From G965247265 sp965247265 (GTDB taxonomy: Bacteria; Pseudomonadota; Gammaproteobacteria; UBA4575), in assembly GCA_965247265.1 (NCBI GenBank), contig OZ252002.1, positions 2,604,001-2,668,000 of the forward strand: a stretch of 64,000 bases of DNA, in the 5' to 3' direction. Positions 44,374 through 54,010 of the stretch are shown here, piece after piece (position 1 is the first letter of the stretch; every line of letters begins with the position of its first letter). The position numbers were made by a program, and so were the translations under genes. A model generated the notes under the pieces. That model searched no databases. It worked only from the letters and a program-made list of their open reading frames with translations, and was not told where the DNA came from.

Positions 44374-45456
44374 TTAGAGCGCAGCTCGAGGATAGGAACC
44401 AAGTACTTTAAACAAATCCGCCTCAGAACGTAACTCATCTACAGACTTTTTTATCGTCTCATTTTCCAAGTGCCCTACTAAATCTAAAAAGAACACATAT
44501 TCCCAATTCACACAATGCGATGGCCTCGATTCAATGCGGCTCATGCTCACATTATTTTTCGCAAGCGGTTGTAATAAGTTATAAAGTGCACCAGGTTTAT
44601 TAGACGCAGAAATAAGCAAGGTAGTTTTATCATCGCCTGTTTGCTTAACTTCTTTCTTACCAATAATCAAAAAACGCGTTTTATTGTCAGGTGAATCCTC
44701 AATATTATTATTCAGAATTTCAAGCTTGTATTCCTCAGCAGCTGTTGCACTTGCAATAGCCGCTGCATGTTGCTCATTAACTGCGCGCTGCGCTGCATCT
44801 GCATTACTACTTACTGGCACTCTTTTAACACTAGGAAGATTAGCTTCCAGCCATTTTTTACATTGCGCTAAAGATTGTTGGTGAGAGTACAACACCGTTA
44901 TGTCACTGAGTTGGTCTACATTACTTAACAAGTGTTGATGTACCCGCAACTCTACTTCACCAACAATATTCAAGTTTGATTCGAGAAACATATCTAATGT
45001 GCTATTCACAATACCTTGTGTCGAATTTTCAATAGGCACCACTCCATAATCTGCGCTATCAGATTCTACTTCACGAAAAACATCATCAATTGTATTGACA
45101 GATAGTGTTTGAATAGAGTGGCCAAAGTGCTTATGCGCTGCTTCTTCAGTAAATGTACCTGCCGGCCCAAGAAAGGCAACTTGCAAGCGCTGCTCCAAGG
45201 CCAGACAGGCTGACATGATTTCACGGATCAAGCGCGCCATTTCTTCATTATTAAGCGGCCCGTTATTATGCTTAAGAACGCGCTTGATGATATGCGCCTC
45301 GCGATCCGGCCTGTAAAAATCTGCTTTCACTTGCCCTTTTGACTTGACCAATGCCACTTTCTGAGCAAGCTGTGCTCGGTTGCTAATAAGCTGCATGAGC
45401 TGATGATCAATTGCATCAATTTCTTCACGCAAGGCTTCTAATTGCTTTTTGTCCAC
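44374..45456 (-). CDS. pheA: Chorismate mutase / prephenate dehydratase (P-protein)
   Basis: A 360-aa bifunctional enzyme of phenylalanine synthesis. The AroQ-type chorismate mutase covers about residues 1-90 (LREEIDAIDHQLMQLISNRA). The dehydratase domain starts at VAFLGPAGTFTEEAAHKHFG and includes NSTQGIVNSTLD and the catalytic TRFLIIG. An ACT regulatory domain follows, with NKPGALYNLL and SRIESRPSHC (Phe-binding). In related genomes serC lies just upstream; here 4.6 kb of plus-strand polysaccharide genes intervene. Confidence 0.97.
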   Translation of the reverse strand: MDKKQLEALREEIDAIDHQLMQLISNRAQLAQKVALVKSKGQVKADFYRPDREAHIIKRVLKHNNGPLNNEEMARLIREIMSACLALEQRLQVAFLGPAGTFTEEAAHKHFGHSIQTLSVNTIDDVFREVESDSADYGVVPIENSTQGIVNSTLDMFLESNLNIVGEVELRVHQHLLSNVDQLSDITVLYSHQQSLAQCKKWLEANLPSVKRVPVSSNADAAQRAVNEQHAAAIASATAAEEYKLEILNNNIEDSPDNKTRFLIIGKKEVKQTGDDKTTLLISASNKPGALYNLLQPLAKNNVSMSRIESRPSHCVNWEYVFFLDLVGHLENETIKKSVDELRSEADLFKVLGSYPRAAL

Positions 45457-45876
45457 GCTTCTAATTCAGTTAATTATAAAATGTAGAATAGTACTTTGAT
45501 ATGAAAAGAAATCACATCATTTTATAAATTTAATTGCACTTATGCCTGCTGTGAGATCGAGCACTAAAATTAATCTATTGAGTTATCTTCTTTCCCCCAG
45601 TCATTAAGTCTAGGTATAAATTCGAACCCATATTTGAAGAATCAAGACTAGAATGTTTTATTGCTGTCTAGGCAAATTATTCGCTTTATATCTCAATTGC
45701 AAACTTGTCATTAGCAAACTATATGTAAACGTATAAACGTTGATACCCAATTTAGTCACTATGATTTGAATGTATGATTAGAATAAGATGAAGCCGCTTG
45801 CCAATGATTGATATAGAAACAAATTTTTTAATTAATTTGAAATGTGCGCATAAGTGACAAATGCTGGTAAATAACA
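45457..45876. other. Intergenic stretch, nothing recognised
   Basis: 420 AT-rich bases between divergent pheA and the PLP decarboxylase gene. They must contain both promoters, but I find no strong consensus pair and no gene-like frame. Confidence 0.5.
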
Positions 45877-47106
45877 TTGAAAAACTTTGATCCACTAATT
45901 CTATTTAAAATTAAAAATAATTCGCTCTCTATTGGTGATCTTGAGATCAGTGACATTTTTAATATGGGTTATACAACACCTTTGTATATTTATTCTAAAG
46001 ATATAATTAAGAATAAAATTGGCACCCTCCGTAATCAGTTTTCTCCAAATTTTAAAATTTACTACTCGATAAAATCTAATCCTTTTAAAGATGTAATTTC
46101 ATACCTGTTCAAACATATCGATGGCTTTGATGTCTCGTCTATCAATGAATTAAATCTTGCTCTAGATACAGGTATTTCAGGAAGTAACATTTGTTATACA
46201 GGGCCTGCAAAGAATATCGATGAATTAAAATTAGCTATTCAATCAAAAGTCGTTATCAGTGTTGAATCGAAAATTGAAGTTGAAAAAGCCATACGCATTG
46301 GATCAAATTTAAATGTATCGCCAAATATAATCATCCGTGTGAATCCAAATTTTAAACAACATCGCGCCGGGGTGAAAATGGCAAGCGGTTCTAGTCCATT
46401 TGGTATAGATGCAGAATTGATTCCCGAATTTATTGAATGGATTGAAAATGCCAAACTGAATCTTAAAGGCTTCCATATCTATACAGGATCACAAATTCTA
46501 GATGCAGACGCAATTAATGTTGCACAGTGCAAAACATTTCAACTGCTCAATGAACTGTCAGGAAAATGCAAAAGTCCCGTTGAAATAATCAATGTGGGGG
46601 GTGGATTTGGTATTCCCTACTTTAGCAAACATTGTCCTTTAGATATTCATTCCGTCGCAAATAATTTGAATTCTTTGTTATTAGAACTTGGCACTAAAAC
46701 ATTTTCAAAAAATCTCATTCCCATACTTGAACTTGGGCGCTATATAGTAGGTGAATCAGGGGTATATATTTGTAAGATTATTGATAAGAAAATTTCTAGA
46801 GGTAAAACATATTTAATTACTGATGGCGGAATGCATCAACATCTTGCCGCAAGCGGCAATCTAGGACAAAATGTCCGAAAGAATTTTCCTATATTCATTG
46901 CCAACAAAATTTCATCAGAAAAAAATGAAAAAGTAAGCATTACAGGAAAACTGTGTACGCCACTCGACATACTTGCGGATGATGTTGAAATTAGTAAAAG
47001 CGAAATTGGGGATTACGTTGTAATAATGAATTCTGGTGCATATGGGTTGTCTGCGAGCCCAATTAATTTCTTGGGACACCCAACAGCACAAGAGATTTTG
47101 CTCTAA
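45877..47106 (+). CDS. PLP-dependent decarboxylase, exosortase A-associated type
   Basis: A 409-aa fold-type III decarboxylase of the LysA/ornithine-decarboxylase superfamily. The PLP Lys is in IYYSIKSNPFKDV, the phosphate-binding Gly loop is NVGGGFGIPYF, and ELGRYIVGESG, KLCTPLDIL and NSGAYGLSASP complete the active site. The sequence fits the subgroup encoded in exosortase A/exopolysaccharide loci better than diaminopimelate decarboxylase. No exosortase is in the window. It begins with a TTG at 45877. It is the first of three plus-strand genes, followed by nucleotide-sugar genes. Confidence 0.82.
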   Translation: MKNFDPLILFKIKNNSLSIGDLEISDIFNMGYTTPLYIYSKDIIKNKIGTLRNQFSPNFKIYYSIKSNPFKDVISYLFKHIDGFDVSSINELNLALDTGISGSNICYTGPAKNIDELKLAIQSKVVISVESKIEVEKAIRIGSNLNVSPNIIIRVNPNFKQHRAGVKMASGSSPFGIDAELIPEFIEWIENAKLNLKGFHIYTGSQILDADAINVAQCKTFQLLNELSGKCKSPVEIINVGGGFGIPYFSKHCPLDIHSVANNLNSLLLELGTKTFSKNLIPILELGRYIVGESGVYICKIIDKKISRGKTYLITDGGMHQHLAASGNLGQNVRKNFPIFIANKISSEKNEKVSITGKLCTPLDILADDVEISKSEIGDYVVIMNSGAYGLSASPINFLGHPTAQEILL

Positions 47107-47351
47107 CGATTAGACTAAAACTCTCATGAATTAAAAATTACTATCATAGATGCCGTGCTAAAAAACCACCTAAAATTAGATTGGATCTATAACAACCGAA
47201 AAACATAATATCATCTGTTAATATTTTACACTTTATCTAAATTAAACCCGTTTTAGTCCTAATTTATTCATCATTTCAAATTGTATATATTACATTCCAA
47301 TTGGCGTACTCCTAATTGATTATTCTTCAATAATATTGAATTACCCAAAAC

Positions 47352-48625
47352 GTGGATTCTAAAAATATACATATTGGTATTTTAGGTTTGGGCTATGTAG
47401 GCCTTCCCTTAGCAGTTGAGTTTGGAAAAATAATTCCAACCTTGGGGTACGATATCAACGAAAATAGACTTAAAGAACTAAATGATGGAATTGACCAAAC
47501 TAATGAATTGTCAAATCAAGAACTTGCAGCTTCAACAAATTTAAACTTTTCCAATAACGCTAATAGTTTAAAAGCGTGTAATGTATTCATTATTACGGTT
47601 CCTACACCTGTAGATGAGCATAAATCTCCCGATCTATCACAATTAAAAAGAGCTTCTAAAATTGTCGGTCGAGTTTTGAAATCGGGCGATGTTGTTATTT
47701 ATGAATCCACCGTGTACCCAGGTGTTACAGAAGAGGTATGTGCGCCTATATTAGAGTCAGAATCTAAACTAACGCTAAATAGTGAATTTTATGTGGGATA
47801 CAGTCCGGAACGTATTAATCCAGGTGACAAAAACCATCGTTTGACAAATATCAAAAAAGTTACATCGGGCTCAACACCCGATGCTGCAGATTTTATTGAT
47901 AAGTTATACCGGAAAATTGTAATAGCGGGCACGCATAAAACAAGTACTATAAAAATTGCAGAAGCTGCCAAAGTTATCGAAAATACACAACGCGATATCA
48001 ACATCGCATTAATCAATGAGCTATCACTAATTTTCAATCGCATGGAAATCGATACATCAGAAGTATTGGAAGCAGCTGGTACTAAATGGAATTTTTTGCC
48101 TTTTCGCCCAGGTCTTGTGGGTGGACACTGCATTGGAGTCGACCCTTATTATATTACATACAAAGCTCAGGAACTTGGATACCATCCTGAAGTTATCTTG
48201 TCAGGAAGACGCATTAACGATGGTATGGGCCATATGTAGCCAAGAGCGTAATGAGGCTAATGACTCAAAAAAAGATCCACATAGTAGACTCAAAAATTCT
48301 TATCTTAGGCTTTACCTTCAAAGAAAACTGTCCTGATATTCGAAATACACGAGTTATTGATATTTTGAATGAATTTAAAAATTATCACGCTCATGTAGAC
48401 GTTTATGATCCTTGGATAAATATAGATGATGCGAAAGAAAAATATAATGTGTCATTTTTAGACCAATTACCTACAGACAAGTATGACGCCATCATACTCG
48501 CGGTTAATCATCAACAATTTAATACTATTGATGCGGACACAATACATGCGTTAGGCAAAAACAATCATATATTGTTTGATGTAAAAAATATTTTTCCTAA
48601 AAATGAAGTAGATGGACGACTGTAG
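47352..48625 (+). pseudogene. Nucleotide-sugar dehydrogenase (WbpO/TviB type), one-base frameshift
   Basis: UDP-N-acetylhexosamine 6-dehydrogenase-like protein of about 424 aa in two frames. Part one (GTG start) has the NAD site IGILGLGYVGLPLAVEFG, ESTVYPGVTEEVCAPILE, and the catalytic Cys in GLVGGHCIGVDPYY. Near 48234 one T is missing: GGC CAT ATG TAG should read GGC CAT TAT GTA, so the first frame stops two codons later. Part two resumes with the third-domain motif KILILGFTFKENCPDIRNTR and reaches a normal C-terminus. The catalytic domain is complete but the C-terminal substrate domain is detached. It probably supplied a uronic-acid sugar nucleotide for surface polysaccharide. Confidence 0.88.
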
Positions 48626-48644
48626 ACTTACAATCAGGATTTAA

Positions 48645-49652
48645 ATGAAAATTATTGTTACAGGATCCGCTGGTTTCATAGGCTCGGCAGTTTCTTTATC
48701 TCTCCTCGAACGAGGAAATGAGGTGTTGGGGATTGATAATGTAAATGACTATTACGATGTAAATCTTAAGTATAGTCGACTTGATAGAACGAAAGCTTAC
48801 AACTCATTTACAGAAGCCAGGATCAGCTTAGAGGATAAAGACAAAATATTAGAAACATTCACAAAATACGATCCTGAACGTGTAATTAACCTCGCGGCAC
48901 AAGCAGGCGTTCGCTACTCTATTGAAAATCCTTATGCATACGTAGATTCGAATCTTTTCGGGTTTATGAATATATTAGAAGCGTGTCGGAATAATAAAAT
49001 TAAACATTTAGTGTATGCATCCAGCAGTTCAGTTTACGGTGCCAATACAAAAATGCCTTTTTCTGTCCACGACAATGTGGACCATCCCTTAAGCTTGTAT
49101 GCAGCAACTAAAAAAGCCAATGAATTGATGGCCCATACTTATAGTAATTTATACAATTTACCCACAACAGGTTTACGGTTTTTTACTGTTTATGGCCCAT
49201 GGGGCAGACCCGATATGGCATTGTTTCTATTTACCAAAAACATTTTGGCCGGAATACCTATCAACGTGTTTAATTACGGAAACCACCGCAGAGACTTTAC
49301 TTACATCGATGATATTGTCGAAGGTGTAATTCGAACTATGGATAGCATTGCGGCACCCGACCCTGAATGGTCAGGCGATCGTCCTGACAGTGCAACGAGC
49401 TTCGCACCCTATCGACTTTATAATATCGGCAATAACAATCCTATCGAACTCAAACATTACATTCAGGTACTGGAGGATTGTCTAGGCAAGAAAGCACAAC
49501 AAATTCTATTACCACTTCAAGCTGGAGATGTGCCAGATACCTATGCAAATGTTGAAAAACTAGTTGAAGATATAAGCTATAAGCCAAAAACTAGCGTGAA
49601 AGTAGGTATAAATAATTTTATTGAGTGGTATAGAAATTACTTTAAAATATAG
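48645..49652 (+). CDS. UDP-glucuronate 4-epimerase-like NAD-dependent epimerase
   Basis: A 335-aa extended SDR of the CapI/GalE-like group. The NAD site is IIVTGSAGFIGSAVSLSLLE, the serine motif YASSSSVYG, and the catalytic Y-x-x-x-K is SLYAATKKANELM. RFFTVYGPWGRPDMALF and RRDFTYIDDIVEG follow. CapI-type epimerases interconvert UDP-glucuronate and UDP-galacturonate. It lies 20 bp after the dehydrogenase and ends the polysaccharide trio. The order dehydrogenase-epimerase is common in capsule and exopolysaccharide clusters. Confidence 0.9.
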   Translation: MKIIVTGSAGFIGSAVSLSLLERGNEVLGIDNVNDYYDVNLKYSRLDRTKAYNSFTEARISLEDKDKILETFTKYDPERVINLAAQAGVRYSIENPYAYVDSNLFGFMNILEACRNNKIKHLVYASSSSVYGANTKMPFSVHDNVDHPLSLYAATKKANELMAHTYSNLYNLPTTGLRFFTVYGPWGRPDMALFLFTKNILAGIPINVFNYGNHRRDFTYIDDIVEGVIRTMDSIAAPDPEWSGDRPDSATSFAPYRLYNIGNNNPIELKHYIQVLEDCLGKKAQQILLPLQAGDVPDTYANVEKLVEDISYKPKTSVKVGINNFIEWYRNYFKI

Positions 49653-49819
49653 TCTTATTGGTTAATTATTGTGATCTACAATTATTTAACCATCCAAATC
49701 TATTGTCTAGAATCAGTGAGTTATGTATTATTTTGCGCCTTGAATCAATTAAGTTTGCTAAATAGTAAGGCTACTTTTTGATAAAAGTAGTATTTACTCG
49801 ATTAAGCAGGAGCACCAAT

Positions 49820-50089
49820 GTGCAACTAGTAAATATACTTCTCGCAATGGGATTAATTGTCCTCGTTATCGGCATTACGATAGTGTCTGCATGTACACTT
49901 GAAGCAACAACAAGTGGAGCAAATCTATTTGGCTTTAAATCTATCGGACAATTTTCACTATTAGATCGGCGTAAATTAGATCGTCGAACGCAACACAATT
50001 ACACTTTCCCTTTCAGCTGCAAAGATGGAACAACGATTAGCACAGATCGACGCAGCTATCACGAAAGAAGATCATCGTTTACGACTTAG
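49820..50089 (+). CDS. Small membrane protein with DRR repeats, unknown
   Basis: 89 aa from a GTG at 49820 that has AGGAG 7 nt upstream; a TTG at 49778 would add 14 residues. One membrane segment (NILLAMGLIVLVIGITIVSA) is followed by a polar tail with repeated acidic-arginine pairs: LLDRRKLDRRTQHN and STDRRSYHERRSS. The DRR-x(2)-DRR pattern is distinctive, but I cannot attach a function. It converges on serC with only 2 bp between stop codons. Confidence 0.6.
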   Translation: MQLVNILLAMGLIVLVIGITIVSACTLEATTSGANLFGFKSIGQFSLLDRRKLDRRTQHNYTFPFSCKDGTTISTDRRSYHERRSSFTT

Positions 50090-50091
50090 CA

Positions 50092-51189
50092 TTAATCTTT
50101 GATCGAGCTAGAATTATTAATTTCAAACTCTTGCATAAATTCCACTAATTTATTCACGCCTATTTTCGGCATTGCGTTATAAAAACTAACACGCAACCCT
50201 CCTACACTTTTATGGCCTTTTAATCCTAACAATTTACTTGAACTTGCCTTTTGTAAGAAACTCGATTGCAGACTTGGATTTTTCAATTCAAAAGGTACAT
50301 TAATTGCTGATCGGTTAACTTGGCATACATTATTTACATACAACTGACTATTATCCAAAACATCATAAACCATTTCTGATTTTACCTTACATCTTTTATG
50401 CATTTCTTCAACACCTCCCTCACTCTTCACCCAGTCAAGTAATAGCTTTAACACATAAATTTGAAAAATAGGAGGTGTGTTGACTAAAGAATTTTCAATG
50501 CAACATTGCCTGTAATCATAGAGACGCGGCACATTTATATTACAATTTTCAATAATATTTTTTTTAATTACCACTACACAAAGACCGGCTATTCCTAAAT
50601 TTTTTTGTGCACTGGCATATATGATCCCAAATTTATTAACATCAATCGGATTAGAAAGTATTGACGACGTCATATCGCAAACAAGGTTAGGTCCTTGTAA
50701 CTCTGGTATAAATGAAAATTTAACGCCATTTACTGTTTCATTATCACAATAATGTATATAAAAAGAATTTGGATCCAGATCCAAACTATTGAGCGGGGGA
50801 ATCTCTAATTTGTCACAATTTTCTAACGCATAAACTTTTCTAACATTTGCCAAACGCTCTGCTTCTTTGTACGCTTTCACAGACCAATGCCCTGTACAAA
50901 TATAATCTGCACTTTTATTACCACCAAGAAAATTTAGCGGCAGTATCGAATATTGACTCGTTGCGCCACCATGCATAAATAGAATTTCATAATTACCAGG
51001 AATTTTTAATAACTCTCGTAATAAGACCTCAGCACCTTTTTTAATGCTGAGAAACTCTTCACTACGATGGGAAATTTCTAAAACAGATAAACCAGATTTA
51101 TCGTGATTTAGAAATTCTGATTGAATTTTCTTTAGTACCGAATTCGGTAATGCAGCAGGCCCAGCACTAAAATAGAATACCTCACGCAT
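50092..51189 (-). CDS. serC: Phosphoserine aminotransferase
   Basis: A 365-aa PLP enzyme of serine synthesis (362 in E. coli), also used for vitamin B6 in many bacteria. It begins YFSAGPAALPNSVLKKIQSE, has FMHGGATSQYSILPLNFLGG, the Schiff-base Lys in YASAQKNLGIAGLCV, and ends GLRVSFYNAMPKIGVNKLVE. It follows gyrA by 83 bp. Its usual downstream partner pheA is displaced by the polysaccharide genes. Confidence 0.96.
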   Translation of the reverse strand: MREVFYFSAGPAALPNSVLKKIQSEFLNHDKSGLSVLEISHRSEEFLSIKKGAEVLLRELLKIPGNYEILFMHGGATSQYSILPLNFLGGNKSADYICTGHWSVKAYKEAERLANVRKVYALENCDKLEIPPLNSLDLDPNSFYIHYCDNETVNGVKFSFIPELQGPNLVCDMTSSILSNPIDVNKFGIIYASAQKNLGIAGLCVVVIKKNIIENCNINVPRLYDYRQCCIENSLVNTPPIFQIYVLKLLLDWVKSEGGVEEMHKRCKVKSEMVYDVLDNSQLYVNNVCQVNRSAINVPFELKNPSLQSSFLQKASSSKLLGLKGHKSVGGLRVSFYNAMPKIGVNKLVEFMQEFEINNSSSIKD

Positions 51190-51272
51190 GAGTATTATCT
51201 GATAGTTATAAGTTCCATCCGAGAAGATATATCCAGACTAAATATGCTTGATGAGAAAATTAATAATTAATA

Positions 51273-53834
51273 CTAGGAATTTTCGGCTTGTGTGAAATTT
51301 TCAATTCGTTCGACTTCTACCAACCTCACATCAGAAGATAATCGAATAAGCCTTACGCCCTGAGTGTTTCGCCCCATTTGCGACACATCTTCCACGGGTG
51401 TTCTAACCAATGTGCCACTATCAGTGATTAACATTATTTCATCTTCTGCAGTAACACTGACAGCGCCTACTACACTACCATTTCGACCTGCAGTTTGAAT
51501 AGCAATAACACCTTGACCACCACGATTTTGAACAGGGTAGTCTTCAATTTTAGTACGTTTGCCATAGCCATTTTCAGTTGCAACTAAGACATCCGTTGCA
51601 TTCATATTGGGCTGAATTGTAATGAGACCAATTACTCTTTGATCTGCAGCTAGTTTAATGCCTCGCACTCCAGTTGAATTTCGCCCCATTGCGCGTACAT
51701 CGTCCTCATTAAATCGGATAGCCTTGCCTGCATTGCTAACTAATAAAATATCCGTATCGCCATCCGTTACGGCAACATCGATAAGAAAATCATTGTCCCG
51801 CAAATCTACAGCCAAAATCCCGCTAGACCGAGGTCTCGAAAATTCTGTAAGTCGTGTCTTCTTTAGTGTGCCACTGCTCGCAACCATCACGACATACGCA
51901 TCTTCACGGTACTCAGTTACCGGAAGGACTGCATTTATACGTTCACCCTCTTGCAGGGGCAATAAATTAATAATGGGTTTCCCGCGCGCAGTTCGGCCCG
52001 CTTGCGGCAATTCATACACTTTTAACCAATAAACTTTCCCTCGACTGGAAAAACAAAGAATTGTGTCATGCGTATTTGCCACAAATAATTGATCTACAAA
52101 ATCTTCTGCTTTAACTGAGGTTGCAGCTTTTCCTCTTCCTCCGCGGCGTTGCGCACGATAAGTATCCAGAGGCTGCGATTTTGCATAACCTGCATGTGAC
52201 AATGTAACAACTACATCTTCTTCAGGGATCAAATCCTCCATGGTAAGATCAACCTGAGCATCTGTTATTTCGGTACTGCGATTATCCCCATACTGCTCAC
52301 GAATTTCCTCTAACTCCTCTCGTATTACTTTTAGAAGTCGCTCAGGTTCTTGCAATATATTCAGCAAATCAATAATTTTATCAAGCAATTCGCCGTAATC
52401 ATTTACAATTTTATCTTGTTCTAATCCGGTAAGGCGATGCAAGCGTAAATCCAATATGGCTTGCGCTTGTGTAGGTGAAAGGTGGTACTCGTTGTTATGC
52501 ATACCACATTCAGGCGCAATATCTTCTGGACGTGAAACATCTGCCCCTGCACGTTTTAACATTTTTATCACGACACCTGGTTTCCAGGATCTTGCAATTA
52601 ATTTTTCTTTTGCAGTTGCGGGGCTTTGAGATTTTTTGATTAACGCAATAATCTCATCGATATTTGTTAATGCTACAGCTTGGCCTTCAAGAATATGAGT
52701 GCGTTCACGAGCCTTTCGTAATTCAAATATTATTCTACGCGTAACAACATCACGTCGATGTCTAATAAATTCTTGTAATATCTGTTTTAAATTCAGCAAT
52801 CGCGGCTGGCCATCAACCAATGCCACCATATTGATTCCAAACACACTTTGCATAGAAGTATGTTTAAATAAATTATTTAAAACTACCTCGCTAACTTCTC
52901 CTCGGCGCAATTCAATAACAATACGCATACCATCCTTATCAGACTCATCACGCAGACCATCAGGCGCAATACCCTCTAGGCGTTTTTCCTTAACAAGATC
53001 AGCAATTTTAATTATCAAATTAGCTTTATTAACTTGGTAAGGCAGTTCCGATACAATTATTTTTTCACGCCCGCTTTTTTCATCCTGCTCAATATGCGTT
53101 CTCGCACGCATATGTGCTCGACCACGTCCTGTTCGATACGCTTCAACTATGCCTTTTCGACCATTTATGATTGCTGCAGTTGGAAAATCAGGTCCAGGTA
53201 AATGCTGCATTAAATCTTGAAAATCAGTTTCGGGTTTTTCTATTAACGCAATACTTGCGGTGATTACTTCTGACAAATTGTGCGGCGGAATATTGGTAGC
53301 CATGCCAACTGCAATTCCGGATGACCCATTTACTAATAAGTTTGGAACTCGCGTTGGGAATACACAAGGCTCAGATTCTGAATTGTCATAATTAGGAACA
53401 AAATCAACAGTCTCTTTATCAAGGTCAGCTAAAATTTCATGCGCAATTTTTGCCATGCGAACTTCTGTATAGCGCATGGCTGCGGGTGCATCTCCATCTA
53501 TTGACCCAAAGTTACCTTGCCCATCAACCAGCATATAGCGCATGGAAAATGGTTGCGCCATTCGAACAATCGTGTCGTACACAGCAGATTCACCATGGGG
53601 ATGATATTTACCTATCACATCACCCACTACTCTTGCAGATTTTTTATAGGGCTTATTCCAGTCATTACCCAACTCACTCATGGCATATAAGGCTCGGCGA
53701 TGCACAGGTTTCAGACCATCTCGCACATCAGGCAGCGCACGCCCTACAATTACGCTCATCGCGTAATCGAGATACGACTGACGCATCTCATCTTCGAGAT
53801 TTACAGATAGAATTTCTTTGGCAATTTCAGCCAT
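51273..53834 (-). CDS. gyrA: DNA gyrase subunit A
   Basis: An 853-aa DNA cleavage/rejoining subunit of gyrase (875 in E. coli). The active Tyr is in AAMRYTEVRMAKIAHEI. The quinolone-determining region reads HPHGESAVYDTIVRMAQPF, that is Ser and Asp at the two usual resistance sites, so a sensitive genotype with Glu in place of the preceding Asp. The C-terminal pinwheel begins with the GyrA box QRRGGRGKAATSVK. The start MAEIAKEILSVNLEDEMRQS is typical. It heads the gyrA-serC pair. Confidence 0.98.
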   Translation of the reverse strand: MAEIAKEILSVNLEDEMRQSYLDYAMSVIVGRALPDVRDGLKPVHRRALYAMSELGNDWNKPYKKSARVVGDVIGKYHPHGESAVYDTIVRMAQPFSMRYMLVDGQGNFGSIDGDAPAAMRYTEVRMAKIAHEILADLDKETVDFVPNYDNSESEPCVFPTRVPNLLVNGSSGIAVGMATNIPPHNLSEVITASIALIEKPETDFQDLMQHLPGPDFPTAAIINGRKGIVEAYRTGRGRAHMRARTHIEQDEKSGREKIIVSELPYQVNKANLIIKIADLVKEKRLEGIAPDGLRDESDKDGMRIVIELRRGEVSEVVLNNLFKHTSMQSVFGINMVALVDGQPRLLNLKQILQEFIRHRRDVVTRRIIFELRKARERTHILEGQAVALTNIDEIIALIKKSQSPATAKEKLIARSWKPGVVIKMLKRAGADVSRPEDIAPECGMHNNEYHLSPTQAQAILDLRLHRLTGLEQDKIVNDYGELLDKIIDLLNILQEPERLLKVIREELEEIREQYGDNRSTEITDAQVDLTMEDLIPEEDVVVTLSHAGYAKSQPLDTYRAQRRGGRGKAATSVKAEDFVDQLFVANTHDTILCFSSRGKVYWLKVYELPQAGRTARGKPIINLLPLQEGERINAVLPVTEYREDAYVVMVASSGTLKKTRLTEFSRPRSSGILAVDLRDNDFLIDVAVTDGDTDILLVSNAGKAIRFNEDDVRAMGRNSTGVRGIKLAADQRVIGLITIQPNMNATDVLVATENGYGKRTKIEDYPVQNRGGQGVIAIQTAGRNGSVVGAVSVTAEDEIMLITDSGTLVRTPVEDVSQMGRNTQGVRLIRLSSDVRLVEVERIENFTQAENS

Positions 53835-53914
53835 AAATTTGAAACTAAGAAAGGTAAGATTTTCGTTCTAAGACACAAAAGTATAACACAAGTGCCCGAC
53901 AGTGGGTTGGCAAT

Positions 53915-53945
53915 AAAAGCATTTATAACTTAATTGAATGCTTTT
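53915..53945. terminator. Terminator-like hairpin between mtnA and gyrA
   Basis: A 9-bp perfect stem, AAAAGCATT/AATGCTTTT, with a 13-nt AT-rich loop, located after the mtnA stop on the minus strand and followed there by TTTTATT. A/U-rich stem, so modest strength. Confidence 0.5.
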
Positions 53946-54010
53946 AAAATTAATTCTATTAAAAAAATGGTGCGATATTAGCTTTAACTACCTCAGAAAC
54001 AAGATAATTC

